From assembly GCA_015698045.1 (NCBI GenBank), contig BLAL01000011.1, forward strand, positions 1,614,501 to 1,678,500: a stretch of DNA of 64,000 bases, written 5' to 3'. The stretch comes from Rhizophagus clarus (lineage: Eukaryota > Glomeromycota > Glomeromycetes > Glomerales > Glomeraceae). The position numbers and the translations under genes were made by a program. The notes beneath the pieces were generated by a model. The model saw only the letters and a list, made by a program, of their open reading frames with translations, did not search any database and had not been told where the DNA came from. This document shows positions 1 through 12,277 of the stretch, one piece after another (position 1 is the stretch's first letter; each line of letters opens with the position of its first letter).

Positions 1-1724
1 GATTTAATAAGAAAAAATCATTTCGCAACTTTTTTTGCTAAATATTGCGAAACATTTTTTTACTAAAAATGTTTGGTAAATCAGTTTGGTTTTCAGTAAT
101 TATCGATCAGTTTCAGTAATCATCAATACTGATACCGATTAATTCAGTTCAGTATTGGTTTTTGCAAAAACTGAACCAAACTGAACTGATCGGAGCTCTA
201 GTTATAACAAATAATATTTGTAACAGGTGATTACAAATACATTTATTCTTTAAATAATTAGTTTAAAATTAAAATTAATGTATAGTTTGATTTGTATAAC
301 TAAAAAAAAATAAAGTACTTAGTAAAAAAAATTTAAAATTTGTATTTAAAATTTAATAGAAATAATGTATTTACTACACCCTGTGTTATAAATTTATATA
401 TATTTTTATGTTTATTATTTGCCATTTTAAGAGGGGTGTAATATATAAACTAATGATCGATATAAATAATTTACAAAAAAAAGAAAAATGCATTATAATG
501 CAGGGTATGGAAAATAAATTCATTCAATTTAATACTGTAAATAATTTGTAGTAATTATTATCAGTAATAATAATTAGCAATTTCTTTATATTAATATATT
601 TTTTTTTTTATATACTATATATATATATATACAGTAATTATAATTTTAAAATATTTTGATAGATATTTGAACTAGTTTCAACTGGAAGTACTTTATGTAA
701 ATTAGAAGTACAAATTATTTTATAGTCTTATCTGTATTTAATAAATGTATGTACATTTTTAATACCAAAAAAAAAAAATAAATAAATTTAAAATATTTAA
801 TATTTAAGAATTATACAAAAATAACTACTAAGATTTTTAATTTATGTCTATTTAAAATTAATACAGATTCTATAACTTTATAAAAGAACTTTTTTACATT
901 AGTAATAAATAGATTTTTTAAAAGTAATAGAATTATATATTTAGTATTACTAATCTTTATTCATTACTCATAGATTTTTTAAATAATTATAATACCTATA
1001 AAATAACTTATAAAATATAAATAATATATATCAAGATAATGCGACCATTTTTTATTATTCAGAAAAAAAATTGGTATTACTGAAAATATTAGTAAGCCAA
1101 CTTTTATTATAAAAATTAAACATTAAGTAAGAAAAAAGTTGGCAACTGAAAGAAGTAAAAAATGATTAGATTAATAATTGCATCTCTATCATAGTAAACA
1201 TTATCATTATCTGTAAGGTATTCTTAATATATAATATGAATAAGAGAAATAATGATACTATTAACTGATTAATATCATTCATATCATTACATTTAATATT
1301 GCTTTCAAGAGCCAGATTAATATAAATGAATTTCTTTTAGAATTAAAGAATTGCCATAAACAAAAACAATAATAATACAGAATCAAGTAAGTATTTACGT
1401 CTTGATTGATCTTCAATTATCAGTTTATGATATTATAATGCTAAGTGACTCAACTCAAAATCGTGATGTTTTTTTTAAAAGTTTATTGTGATTATAATTT
1501 GAATCGGTAATCACAATTGTATAATATATTGTTAACATTTATAAAAAGAAAATATTTTTTTTTTTTTTTATGAAAAAAATGGAAAGTTCAAAAGAACATC
1601 ATTCTGACTTTTTTTTTTATTAACGAATTCTAAAAAAAAAAAAAATTTAGGCAATATACATACATTTCAACTAGTTTTTGACAAATAAAATATATATATA
1701 TACCGTAAGTAATATTTCAAATGA
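1..1724. other. Gene-free AT-rich region with a hairpin element at its left end
   Basis: No supportable gene. Positions 81-193 hold an imperfect palindrome: the left arm TCAGTTTGGTTTTCAGT pairs with ACTGAACCAAACTGA near 170-184, and short CAGTTTCAGTAAT-type words repeat inside it. Bases 20-55 contain a smaller TTTCGCAA / TTGCGAAAC inverted pair. The rest is AT-rich with homopolymer runs, and ends in the 3' flank of the F-box gene. Confidence 0.6.
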
Positions 1725-3306
1725 TTAAAATAAACGATCATCCTGATCATCAGGATCATAAATTTCAATAAATTTCTTTACTTTTGCCTCAGTCGCCTCA
1801 TTAATAAATGACGGTATAAATAATTCTGGTAAAGATCTATAAGTAAATCCAATAGATTTGAAATTCTTCTTTGTTTTAGCATACTTAAGAATAACCTCCA
1901 AATGTTCATTAGTAAATCCGACACTATAATTTAAGATTAACCTTTCTAATGGAGCCGGACATTTTAATAAAAATCTCTTCAAGGTAAATGCTGATATTTC
2001 CAAATCCATATCAAACAATCGTAAAGATTTTGGTAAATATGAACCCAATTTATCAAATCTGTTCCCAAAGCTCAACCCTGAATTTCGAATAATCAAATAT
2101 TTGAGTTTCGTAAAAGAAGGAAGAATTTTGAAAAATTTTTGAGTAAAATAAAATTTAATCATAAATATTTTTAAGTAAGTAATATTTGTACAATAAGATT
2201 TCAAAATGTTCAAAATATCCGGTATAGATTCCACAACAATTTTATCAAAAGTTATCTCCTTAAGATCCATACAGGAAACTATTAAAATAGTTTCAATAGC
2301 CTTAGGATTAATTGGAGTTCGTACCAAAGTAAGTTTTGATAAATGAATATTATAATTTACTATAAAAGGTTCCCAAAATTTATCTGGATCATTTGTTCGA
2401 CAATCAAGAAGTTCTAAAGTTTTCAAATTATTACACACCACGAAACCTTGTGATGATACATCAAACAAATCGGTATCCTCCAATCTCACAGAAACTAGAG
2501 AGTGAGCTTGTGAACTCAAACTATCAATCTAATAATCGATGAATGAAGTTAATAAATTAATAAAAATAATAATAATAATAAAAAAAAAAAAAACAATATA
2601 TATTTACCAAACGAGATGTACCACCAGAAAGAGAACAAAAAGTGACAGATTGTAAACCATTTTGTTTTTTTATTAAATCAGAAAGGTGGGAATCGTTTGG
2701 TTTGTAATAATGTGAAACATTCAACACATTTAAACTTTTGCAAAATTTTGATAATTGATAATAAAAATTAGGATCTAAATAATAATTTCCACAATGAAGT
2801 TCTCTAATATTTTTAAAAATATTACGAGGTAAAGTTCTAATATTGGGCATTATATATAATTTGTCATGAGTAAACCATCTTAAAATTCGTATATTTTGAC
2901 ACTTTTTTAATAATAATCTAAAGAAATATTTGAAGAAAGGATTCATTTTCAAAACTTTCTTATCATATCCAACGGAACGAACCCATTCTTCTGTAGAGCT
3001 TTTAAGAGGCCAAAAATCCAATTCGGTTAAAAATGAAGGATAAAGAAATAAAGAAGTATCTTTAATTCTAGATTTCAAACCACATTTGTACAAAGAATCT
3101 TTTTCCTCATCAGAAAGACATGACATATAAGTACGAACGAGAACTGGAGAACTATGGTCCAAGAAAGCAAAAGGATCACTCCACAACTTTGGGGTTACTT
3201 TTCTGCAAAACAAACGATTTACGAATAAAAAAGAATGAAGAGTATTTTTGTCATTTATGTATTGAATTATTTCATCAAAACAATCTTCCGTTAGTTTAGA
3301 AGCCAT
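1725..3306 (-). CDS. F-box protein with LRR-like C-terminal region
   Basis: Two exons on the minus strand, 3306-2608 and 2528-1725, joined in phase 0 across a 79-base GT-AG intron, give about 500 residues. The N-terminus (LTEDCFDEIIQYI, then a KLWSDPF block near residue 40) is an F-box. F-box proteins recruit substrates to SCF ubiquitin ligases through Skp1. The remainder is Leu/Phe/Lys-rich with recurring L..L.L.N units, as in the LRR-like solenoids of such proteins. Large F-box families are typical of Rhizophagus. The substrate cannot be told from sequence. The first in-frame ATG at 3306 is used. The neighbouring 3310-3540 frame is not supported. Confidence 0.85.
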
Positions 3307-5324
3307 ATTCTATGAAAGATAGAGAGGGAGGAGAGAGAGAAAAAACCGACAATAACGAGTTTTTATAAGTAAACATTTGTGGGTTACACGAACATGTTTA
3401 CCAATTTCATTATAACAAATTAGGTAAAGAGTAGTCATACAAAAAATAGCCACTATAGAATTTTTCTTTTTTAAAAAAAAAAAAAACAATAAAACAAAAT
3501 TTCCTCGTTCAATCTGATAAAAATTTCGCCAAAATTTCAAATATGGTTAACAATAAGGATTTCTTTTTCATTATTAACATTTTTCCTAGTAAAAGAAAAT
3601 TTTTCTTGTATTAAAATTTGGAATAAAATAATTCATGATCAAAAAATTTCCTTGAAATTACTATTTGTGGATATAAACGTGTCAGATGAGGTCACGAATC
3701 GGATCTATATAGTTTATACTATATACAGTAAATTCAGTAAATTTAATAAAAAAATCATAACCTAAAATTATCAAAGGTGATTGGCTAAAAAGGAATATTT
3801 AAGACTTCTTTTAAATTTGAATTAACCATTTTCAGCAACAACACAAATTAAAATGAAAATAAATTTAATCATGTAATTGATCTTTTATCCTATAATCACC
3901 GAATAACCCAGTGCGGGGAAATCCAATCTGATTGGGTAAATTCTAAGATCCGTCAAACGGCATTTGATATACTAGGAAAGAAGTGTCACCTTAAAATTCG
4001 GACTAATAAAATGAGTTGTTCAATAGCATTTATATATTATATGTTTTTTTTTTTAAATTAAATGAGAATCGGTAGGTGTTACATTCTTTCAACTCAGGGT
4101 AAAATACTTACGAATAAGGTTATATCACAAGATTTCGCGAATATGTTACCGTGGAATGTTAATCTATTTTTAAAAATGACAAAATTATACTTAACTTACC
4201 TTATAATGATTCATTGAAATTCCTATTTTTATTATTTTTATTTATCGTATTCGTGGAAATTAACGGTCTAATTTAATAATATATCGTAATATCAACAATA
4301 ACTTTATCGATTGGTAAGTGAATAAGATAAATATAGAATAGTTAAAGTTTTTGATCGTGATACTTGCATTAGATCATGAAAATTATCCGGTTAATTAACC
4401 AGTTAAAAATTTTTTTTTTTTTTTTCCAAACCTGTTGTTGTAATACCATTAGCTAACCTGATATTTTAATTTCGGTCCGAATTAAATTTTATCCTGTTAA
4501 TTAACCGGTTATATTACTATGTGAGAAAATGACGAATTAATTTGCAGCATTCCTTAAACATAATCAACTAACCAAAAATAAAATATTTGAAATTTTTAAG
4601 GAAGCTCCCTATTTTTATGATACCGATATATTGGTGGCGTGTTCCGTACCATCTGGTAACAAGAATTTTTTTTTCTTTTGCGGAAGACCCGACCTTCATT
4701 CATTGTAGATTTACCTTGCATACTTAAATATAATATCCTTTAATTTTTCATGATTGATAAACAAATTTTCTTATGACTCCCGTTTGAAATATATTTGTGT
4801 TATAAATTGAACCCTTTTTTTTTAAATTGGCGAGTTATAATTGAAATTTTTATTTATGTAACTTTAATCGGATTATCATTTTATTTAAAAAAAAAAACCT
4901 TCTATCAAAAAAGTGTTTCAAGTTTTACATCGTTTTGCATGGTTCACGGTTCACGGTGATTACCCTTTATCTTTTCAGAAAAACATAATTAAAACCGTTT
5001 GTTTTTTTTTTTAACAAATAAAATAGTTTTCCCATAATTATATTTTTTTCATTTTTATGTCGTATTACGATCATTTCATTGTTAAGTCAAGATAATGAAC
5101 CGGTTTATTAGGTGTAATATAATATAAATAAGGGAAAAAAAAACCTGTTATCCTCAAAACTGTTTGTTAAAAATAAAAAAAAAAAAGCTTTATTAAAAGA
5201 GCGTATCTCTGCACCACTTTTTTTTTTTTTTTTTTTGTCAAGAGAAAAAAAAAACAATATATCTATATATATATGAATGTTTTTTTTTATAACAATCTCA
5301 CTTTCTTTAAATTTATAAATAAAA
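3307..5324. other. Intergenic, no gene seen
   Basis: About 2 kb of AT-rich sequence with poly-T and poly-A runs (for example 4410-4427 and 5219-5236). Short frames here are low-complexity and have no plausible splice partners. The last 150 bases, with AT runs, are the likely promoter and leader of the gene at 5325. Confidence 0.6.
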
Positions 5325-6155
5325 ATGAATCAAAATTATATTATCCCTAGTAATTATCAGAATGAAACTTTCATCCCGGGTAATAATTATTCCGTTGGTT
5401 TACAACAAGCGAGAGATGTAATTCAAACTGAACAGTCATTTTCAAATAATCATTCTAATTATTCTCCTAATAATTGCTTTTTCACGTCTACTGAAAACAA
5501 TTTATCAACACAACATGATAATGTTATTATTTCAGATCGTGATAAACAACAACCTATGTCACCTTGTGCTCTTCCTTCTCATCCACCGCTTCCTTCGCAA
5601 TATTATCCGCAAATTTCTGCTCCTAAACAACAGCTCATTCATAATAATGTTAATTCGCGACAAGTTTTAAATCAAAATATGCAATTTTCGCATAATGATT
5701 TAAATAATTCATCGAATAACTCTCAATTGCATTATACTGAACTCTTTAAGATCGAAATCTCAGGAATTGAAATTGTCGTTAGGCAAAAACTTTTACCAAG
5801 ATTGAATTTGGAGATGCAACAACAACGGGATGAACAACCTCCTTTAAATTTAACTAATCGTACTGAAAGGTCTCATCAAAATAGAATGCATCCTTATAAT
5901 ATGCCTGGCAACGAACAAAATTATAGGATTATTAATAGAAATCCTAATATTATTTTACGACAACAAAATCAACAACATTATTATTCTATGCGTCAACAAA
6001 AAAATAATGTTTCCGAAGTTGATCGAACTACCGTTAATGAAAGTACTAACAATATCAATATTCAAAACACTCTCGTTAATCAATCTGCTGTCTTTACACG
6101 ACAACGAACGGATTCTTTTGAGGAATGTAATCATCCTCTCAATCAAGAATTGTAA
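5325..6155 (+). CDS. Asn/Gln-rich protein with an EI-G-EIVVR core
   Basis: Single-exon frame of 276 residues starting at the first ATG. Most of the protein is low-complexity Asn, Gln, Ser, Tyr and Pro, prion-like in composition. One short non-repetitive block stands out at residues 141-154, LFKIEISGIEIVVRQK. A closely similar block (FKFEIPGFEIIVRPKS) occurs in the minus-strand relatives at 8.9-11.0 kb, so this is a local gene family. No catalytic domain, signal peptide or membrane segment is seen. Function is unknown. The conserved core could be a short binding or beta-strand segment; that is only a guess. This is the only family member here without frame damage. Confidence 0.7.
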   Translation: MNQNYIIPSNYQNETFIPGNNYSVGLQQARDVIQTEQSFSNNHSNYSPNNCFFTSTENNLSTQHDNVIISDRDKQQPMSPCALPSHPPLPSQYYPQISAPKQQLIHNNVNSRQVLNQNMQFSHNDLNNSSNNSQLHYTELFKIEISGIEIVVRQKLLPRLNLEMQQQRDEQPPLNLTNRTERSHQNRMHPYNMPGNEQNYRIINRNPNIILRQQNQQHYYSMRQQKNNVSEVDRTTVNESTNNINIQNTLVNQSAVFTRQRTDSFEECNHPLNQEL

Positions 6156-8885
6156 TAACATTCTTTATTATGTGATAAATATGATTATGTGAAAAAATTT
6201 GGTAGGTTTTTCGATTTATTTTTATATTAGTATCACTATAATTATAATAAAAAAAAAAAAAAAAAATAAAAAAAAATAAAAAAAATATATATATACATAT
6301 ATCGTTATATGAATTTTATATTAAATAAGTCTTAACTTTTATTTCTAACTAATAGTATTGTTATTATTTATATTTACTTATGTTGTAAGCAAATAAGATC
6401 TAATTTGATATGGATTGTACCAGCGGAATTTCGTAATTCCTTAAGGAGTTTATAAATAATCAATAATAAAGAAGTATATTTACTATTAACAATATAAATA
6501 ATTAAGTGATAACAAATATTTTAATTTTTTATTGGTAAAGGATCACCAAGAAAAAACTTTATTTTGATTTGATCTCGATTTCTTATAATGAAACTTTTAA
6601 TGACTAATCAATCAATTCCACTATAATTTGGTTGATCTCATTTCTAAATGTATTTATATCTTTTATTAAATATGTATTACAAAAATTGTTATGTACTGAC
6701 AAATTTTATTCCCTCCTTTCTTCCGTTATCAGAACGAAAATTTCCTGGATATAACAAATATTTAAGTCATTAACATGAGACTTATTTATGATCATTAATT
6801 GGTTAATCTACATAAAATTAAATTTTATTTACATCCAACAATATTTATTTTGTTGTTCCCCCGGAGTAAAATCGGATGACTATTTATTGTACATAAAGGT
6901 AAATTTTATTATATCCCCTGCTTAGTGTCATTCAAATATTCCTTTTTTGGTTGATCTTTAAAAAAAATTTGTTGTTGATTGATCGCACATGAACTGTCTC
7001 AGTTGTGCAACATAATTTTAATTATAACTTTTTGAATTTATCCTGTTAATTTCAAAAGTATAAAAAAAAAACACATTCAATGTGTATTAATTCAAATATA
7101 AGTATAATGAAATAGCAATCTGATTTTGAGATTTCTTATGACCTTATGTTCGGAAATCTACCTATTATCCTTCTGGATAATATATATACTCTGTTATTAA
7201 CGAAAAGGGCACAAAATTTAGTTTTGTTTTTTTTTTAATTAGAGATATAAAATAAATAAATACATTAAAGATTCTTGATTGCACCGTTTTTGATTGAATG
7301 ATCTTTTTTGAAACTGTTGTTTCTCCGAATTCATTTGACTGTCGTATCACCGCTTTGCGTAATTATTCAAAATTGATAGTTTAAAACTAAAGTTAATATC
7401 GTTTCAAATTTTATTGAAGGAGTTAAACATTGAACCTTACAAAAATAAACACATTAAAAAAATATTCATTAAAAGAAAAAAAAAAAAAAAATTTATAATT
7501 ACAATTAATTTATGTTGTGCATAACAACTTTTTTTTTGTCTATTGACCTTTTTAGAATAGTAAATAACTTGTAAAAAAGATACAAGAAGGTAGCATCAAC
7601 AATAGAAATAAGTTTTTACCACTCAAAATATCACTCTTTTAAAGTAATGCCGATACGCGACACAATGTTTATTTTATGTCATTTTAACATTTTGTAACAC
7701 ATGTCTAATTTAGTATTGATTGGACAATGTCCAATTGATATGCACATCCAATTGGACAATGTCAATGTCCATCCGATAATACGAAAATTAATTGGTATTG
7801 ATCGACGTGAAAAATTTAATTAGTCACGTTAATATATTTGATTTGGTGATTATCGCATGATTGAAGATCATTCATTCATCTGTTGGGAAATAATTTTTGG
7901 CTCGAATTATGAATTCTCATTTTTTTTTTTTTGATCGAGCTCAATAATATACTATAATAAAAGAATTCTCTGTTTATTAAGACAAAATTGAATTGATACT
8001 GTCTTATACGTGCCTCTTCCATCTATCTGCGCAACATAAAATTACTTTGGGAAGAAGACCAAGGAATAAATAATTTTATATTCATTAATGATTTTAACAT
8101 GTGGAACTGATTGTATGATTTGTATCATACTTTAACAAATAATGTGCGACCATAATTCATAAAGAAACGATATATCCCCGAACTTCGAACTGTGTTATTA
8201 TGCAGACTTCACAAGATTTTCACCAATGTGTGACATTTATCACCGTTTTCAGAAATATGTGTAATCCGAGCCACCTCATTATATTTTCAAAATTTTGCGA
8301 AACTTGGAAAAAAGTTAGTTATTAAGGAAATTAAAGCGAAACTCGAAATTTTTGTGTTTCGCTTCGATTTCTTTAATAATTGTCCTTTTTCTATATAATT
8401 ATTCTGAAAAATCGCTAAGTTTCGCAAAATTTCGAAAATCCGTTTTTTTAATGGTGATTTGGATTTCCGAAAACGGCGATAATTTAAAAGATGTAATGCA
8501 TGATCAAAAATATCAGATATTTATGCAATAATAATTTATTTATCAACTAACTCTTCTTTACACTGAACAGGTTTTACAAATTCTATATTGTTTTTATAAA
8601 GAATTATTTCATAAATAGGTAAATAAAAGTGAGTTAGAATGAAAAATATATTAAAAAATATTTTGTAATAAGGAAAAATATTATGAAAAAGAAATTAATT
8701 AATGTAATAAAACTAAATATTATATAGCGAAGTTGATTTCCATCTAATTTTAGTAGTCACTCAAACATCATTCAAATTCGAGATTGGGAATTATATTAAC
8801 AAACTTTGTGTTCGAATACGAGTTAAAGTTAAAGATATATATATATATATATATGTTGAAATTGTAAATTCTTAGAACAACAAAA
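6156..8885. other. Intergenic with palindromic elements, no gene seen
   Basis: About 2.7 kb without a credible gene; the 61-residue minus frame at 7165-7350 has nothing to recommend it. It contains a 17-base perfect palindrome at 7719-7735 (ATTGGACA-A-TGTCCAAT), followed by a partial direct copy at 7751, and a 246-base imperfect palindrome at 8237-8482 listed separately. An AT dinucleotide run lies near 8838. Confidence 0.55.
8237..8482. repeat. Imperfect 246-base palindrome, MITE-like
   Basis: Reading inward from both ends, three blocks pair: TTATC(A/G)CCGTTTTC(A/G)GAAAT at the tips, TTTTC(A/G)AAATTTTGCGAAACTT in the middle, and TTATTAA-GAAAT-AAGCGAAAC next to the centre at about 8342-8354. 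The spacers between blocks do not pair. No coding capacity. This is the layout of a small non-autonomous palindromic element. A target-site duplication was not clear. Confidence 0.6.
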
Positions 8886-9426
8886 TCATCTTTCTGATGA
8901 CGAAAAAAATCTAATCGTGATAGATTTTATGTCCAAGAGAGTTTTGTTGTTGTAATTGATATTGCGAATTATCGGTGATAAAGATTGATTGTTATAAATA
9001 TTTTGCATATTCATGGTATTCATGTCAGAATTTGTATAACTACCATTATCATAGCTTTGATTTTGATTTAATTGTGAGGATATACCCGGAGAATAAGAAC
9101 GATGTTGCGTATTGAAATTGTTTAAATTCATAATTTGATTAGACTTCGGTCTAACAATAATTTCAAATCCGGGAATTTCGAATTTAAAAATATTTACTTG
9201 CGGTTGAGAAGGATCGAAATTCGTCAGATTCGATAAGTTAATTACTCGTTGTCCATTAATATTATTAGTATTACCTTGCGACGCGTGGGAATAATTTTGT
9301 GAAGCTGAACTAATATTATTAAGAGAATTTACGAAAGGTGCTTGAAAATTATTATTATTTGTCATGGAATTGAAACCAGTATGATCGTAAAAAGTATTTA
9401 ATTTATCCGATTGTAAATCAGGATGG
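8886..9426 (-). pseudogene. Asn/Gln-rich family copy A, damaged at both ends
   Basis: A frame from an internal ATG at 9365 to 8886 codes 159 residues and holds the family core FKFEIPGFEIIVRPKS. Homology to copy B continues upstream of that ATG (LNTFYD and flanking residues, to about 9426) but without a start codon, so the original N-terminus has been lost. Near 8975-8990 the frame changes. In the alternative frame the DNA reads DNSQYQLQQQNSLG and stops at 8911, matching the C-terminus of copy B, while the current frame runs on into unrelated residues. It may still make a short protein, but it has decayed from the ancestral form. Confidence 0.6.
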
Positions 9427-10499
9427 TTTTTTTTTTATACTTATGTAACAGTACTTACATATGCTGATCCCTGACATTTATACATTTTTTCTTTATTAAT
9501 AATGTCTGTGCAAACATCTGTATTAATAGATGCCGATCCCTGTTATACCGTTTATAGAATTATAGTTCGCATCGGACCGAATTGTTTTTAACGGGTTTCA
9601 TTTATTTTATTTAGATGAAGCAAAACAACCGATCGATCAGCAAATAAATATGACTCGATCACAAAGGGAACTTTCCTAACTAGCGTTGCACATCAGCAAT
9701 AAACCTTTTTATATAATTACTTTGGACAAAGCTTTTCTGATCTTGTTTCAATCGTTTCACTAATTCATCAAATGAGAAAGAATTAATAGCACGATATGAT
9801 ACAACTTATGTTTAATTGATTTTCTGTTTTTTTTTAGTAAACATAAAAATTTTATATAAATTGTATTTCGAGTTCAGCAGGATTCAACGTTCACAGAATT
9901 ATTCTTTTCTTCAGTTTCTGATTGTGCGACTATGAATGCAAGTATGATCATTAAAGTTGGATTTTATGACAACCAGAGCATTTTTCGCAATTTATTGCCA
10001 AAATTCTGCTCATAAGAGTCCATATTAAGACAACCATTATAAATATAATAATAATATATATAACAAATTACACGATATAAATAGTATTTAAAATTCACAA
10101 TAAAAAAAAATAAAATGGACTTTATTTTAAGAGTAATATCGTATAAATATTGAAAATAACTGATATATTTTTTGGTGGTTACACTTAGGAAACCATATGC
10201 AGCGAAAGTGATATAAAGAATATAAAAAGTATATATTATTAAATGCATAAAAACCGCCAATTAGTATTAAGGAACCAATATTGTGTAGCTGAACTGACAG
10301 TATGTGATCGTATGAAGTATCTAAACCATTATGACGATTCTCAACACAAAAATTGGGAACATTCTGTAGCACCAAAATAATTAGAAATTCAAAGTAAATA
10401 AATAAATAAATAGTAAAGTATAAAACCATATTTATCGAATACGGAAACAAAAAAATCGGACAAACTTATTTCTTAGATAACAAAAATCTATCTTTCTAA
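9427..10499. other. Spacer between family copies A and B
   Basis: About 1.1 kb. Two overlapping minus-strand frames (9964-10260 and 10127-10450) are Tyr/Ile/Phe-rich, share the same DNA in different frames and look like AT-rich noise. Nothing else is seen. Confidence 0.5.
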
Positions 10500-11043
10500 T
10501 TACAGTTGACCGTGAAAGCTATTATATCCAAGAGAATTTTGTTGTTGAAATTGATATGGAGAGTTATCCGTCATAAAAGGCATATTCATGGTATTCATGT
10601 TAGAATTTGCATAACTCCCACTAGTAGAAATTCCATTAACATAACTTTGATTTTGATTTAATTGTGAGGACATAACCGGAGAATAAGAATGATGTTGCGT
10701 ATTAAAATTGTTTAAATTCATAATTTGATTAGACTTCGGTCTAACAATAATTTCGAATCCGGGAATTTCGAACCTAAAGATATTACATTGATACTTGTGG
10801 TTGAGAAGGACCGAAAGTTGTAGAATTCGGTAAGTTAAAATAATTTGAAGCTTGTTGATCATTAATACTATTCGATATGCGAGAATAATATTGCGAAGCT
10901 GAACTGTCACTATTAAGGGAATTTACAAAAGGTAATTGAGAAGTCATGGGAAGGGAATTATTATAGTCGTAAAAAGTATTCAAGTTATTTTGATCATTCG
11001 CAGTTATTTGTAAGTTACTAGGAAAACTGAGATTTTGACTCAT
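10500..11043 (-). pseudogene. Asn/Gln-rich family copy B, split by a frameshift
   Basis: The first half begins at ATG 11043 (MSQNLSFPSN) and runs to a stop at about 10783, just after SQPQVSM. The second half, in the next frame, supplies the core FRFEIPGFEIIVRPKS and an intact-looking C-terminus ending NSLGYNSFHGQL at 10500. In copy A the same place reads SQPQVNIFKFEIPG without interruption. Copy B therefore carries an indel equal to +1 (or +7) bases near 10786-10798. No GT-AG intron can bridge so short a stretch. Without a ribosomal frameshift the core is not translated from this start. Confidence 0.7.
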
Positions 11044-11491
11044 TTTTAAAATATTATATGAATTGTAAGAATTTTTTGTCGTCAAAGTTTATACCTTTTT
11101 ATAATAAAATAAAAAAAAAAATACACGAGTTATACTTTTTTTGATAAACTACCGGATTTGTAAATTCACGTAACACAAATTAATGAAAATGCATGCAGTA
11201 TTGATTAACACAAAAGTCGGCGGTTTTTTTTTTCGTGAAAAGTACAAACATATCACAAAATATATTAAATATTAGATTTGGTATCAAATTTATTTTTATA
11301 TATGTATTTTGCGATTTATCATTTTCGGTCTTTAGATTTCAAAACTATTTGAAATCTAAAAATATGATTAATTTAATTATACAGTACGTTTTAAAATAAA
11401 TACATACAAAATAAAATCAAAATAAATAAATAAATAAATTTTATAATAACAATTGAAGTCAATTGGTACTTTAGTCAGTATTATAAGTCTA

Positions 11492-11772
11492 ATCATGAAA
11501 GCTATTTTATTCAAGAGAATTTTTTTGTTAAAATTGGCATTGCGAGTTATCATCAGATTCCTACATAGTCCATAAAAGATGAGATTGCATGTTTGAATTG
11601 TTTAAATTCATAATCCAATAAAGACTATCAGGGAATTTGCGGTTGATGGCAATATTGCGAAACTCACTAACAGTGTTAAAAGAATTTACAAAAGGTGTTT
11701 GATCGTCGTAGTCGTACTCACCCGTAGATTAATTAATTGCAGGTTACTAGAAAATTTGAGATTTCAACCATT
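11492..11772 (-). pseudogene. Asn/Gln-rich family copy C, core deleted
   Basis: Nucleotide similarity to copy B is plain in order: the GAAAGCTATT-TAT-CAAGAGAATT stretch near 11498-11521, TTGTTTAAATTCATAAT near 11597, AAAAGAATTTACAAAAGG near 11678, and the N-terminal GATCGTCGTAGTCG-type stretch near 11701. The segment that would encode the EIPGFEIIVR core is missing and no long frame remains. This is a dead third copy in the same orientation as A and B. Confidence 0.65.
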
Positions 11773-12237
11773 TGTTAAAATTGTAAAATTTTTATTTTTT
11801 GACATTGCACTCAAAGATTCAGGGGGTGTCACTAGTTTTATGATTATATTAAGTTAGTATATTAAGCAATAAATTATGTTTATTAATGAAAATATATTTC
11901 TCAGTTGCTTACAAATTATTTATGTTTGTGATATTTGAGTAAAGTAAGAATCATAATTAGTAATTTATTGTTTTTAATGAATTATATTAAATATCATAGG
12001 TTGTGACCTTACGCAAGATGACAACCTTTATGTACAAACCTTACGCATTTATGATAAGATTTTTTTTATAATCAGTATCTTTAAATGAATTTAATAAGCA
12101 AAGAAAAATAATATTATTCAAGCTAAAAAACTAGATGAGTGACAAATGCTTTCAGATTGTCCTTAAATGAATTTTCTGGGATGTTGCCATTGTGGCGTAG
12201 CATTGGCATAGCCTTTAAATATTTTTTGTAAGCCCTG

Positions 12238-12277
<40 letters not shown>

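Noticed and set aside
9964-10450. Two overlapping minus-strand frames of about 100 residues
   Set aside because: They overlap in different frames and are Tyr/Ile/Phe-rich, which AT-rich DNA gives by chance. No splice partners or family features.
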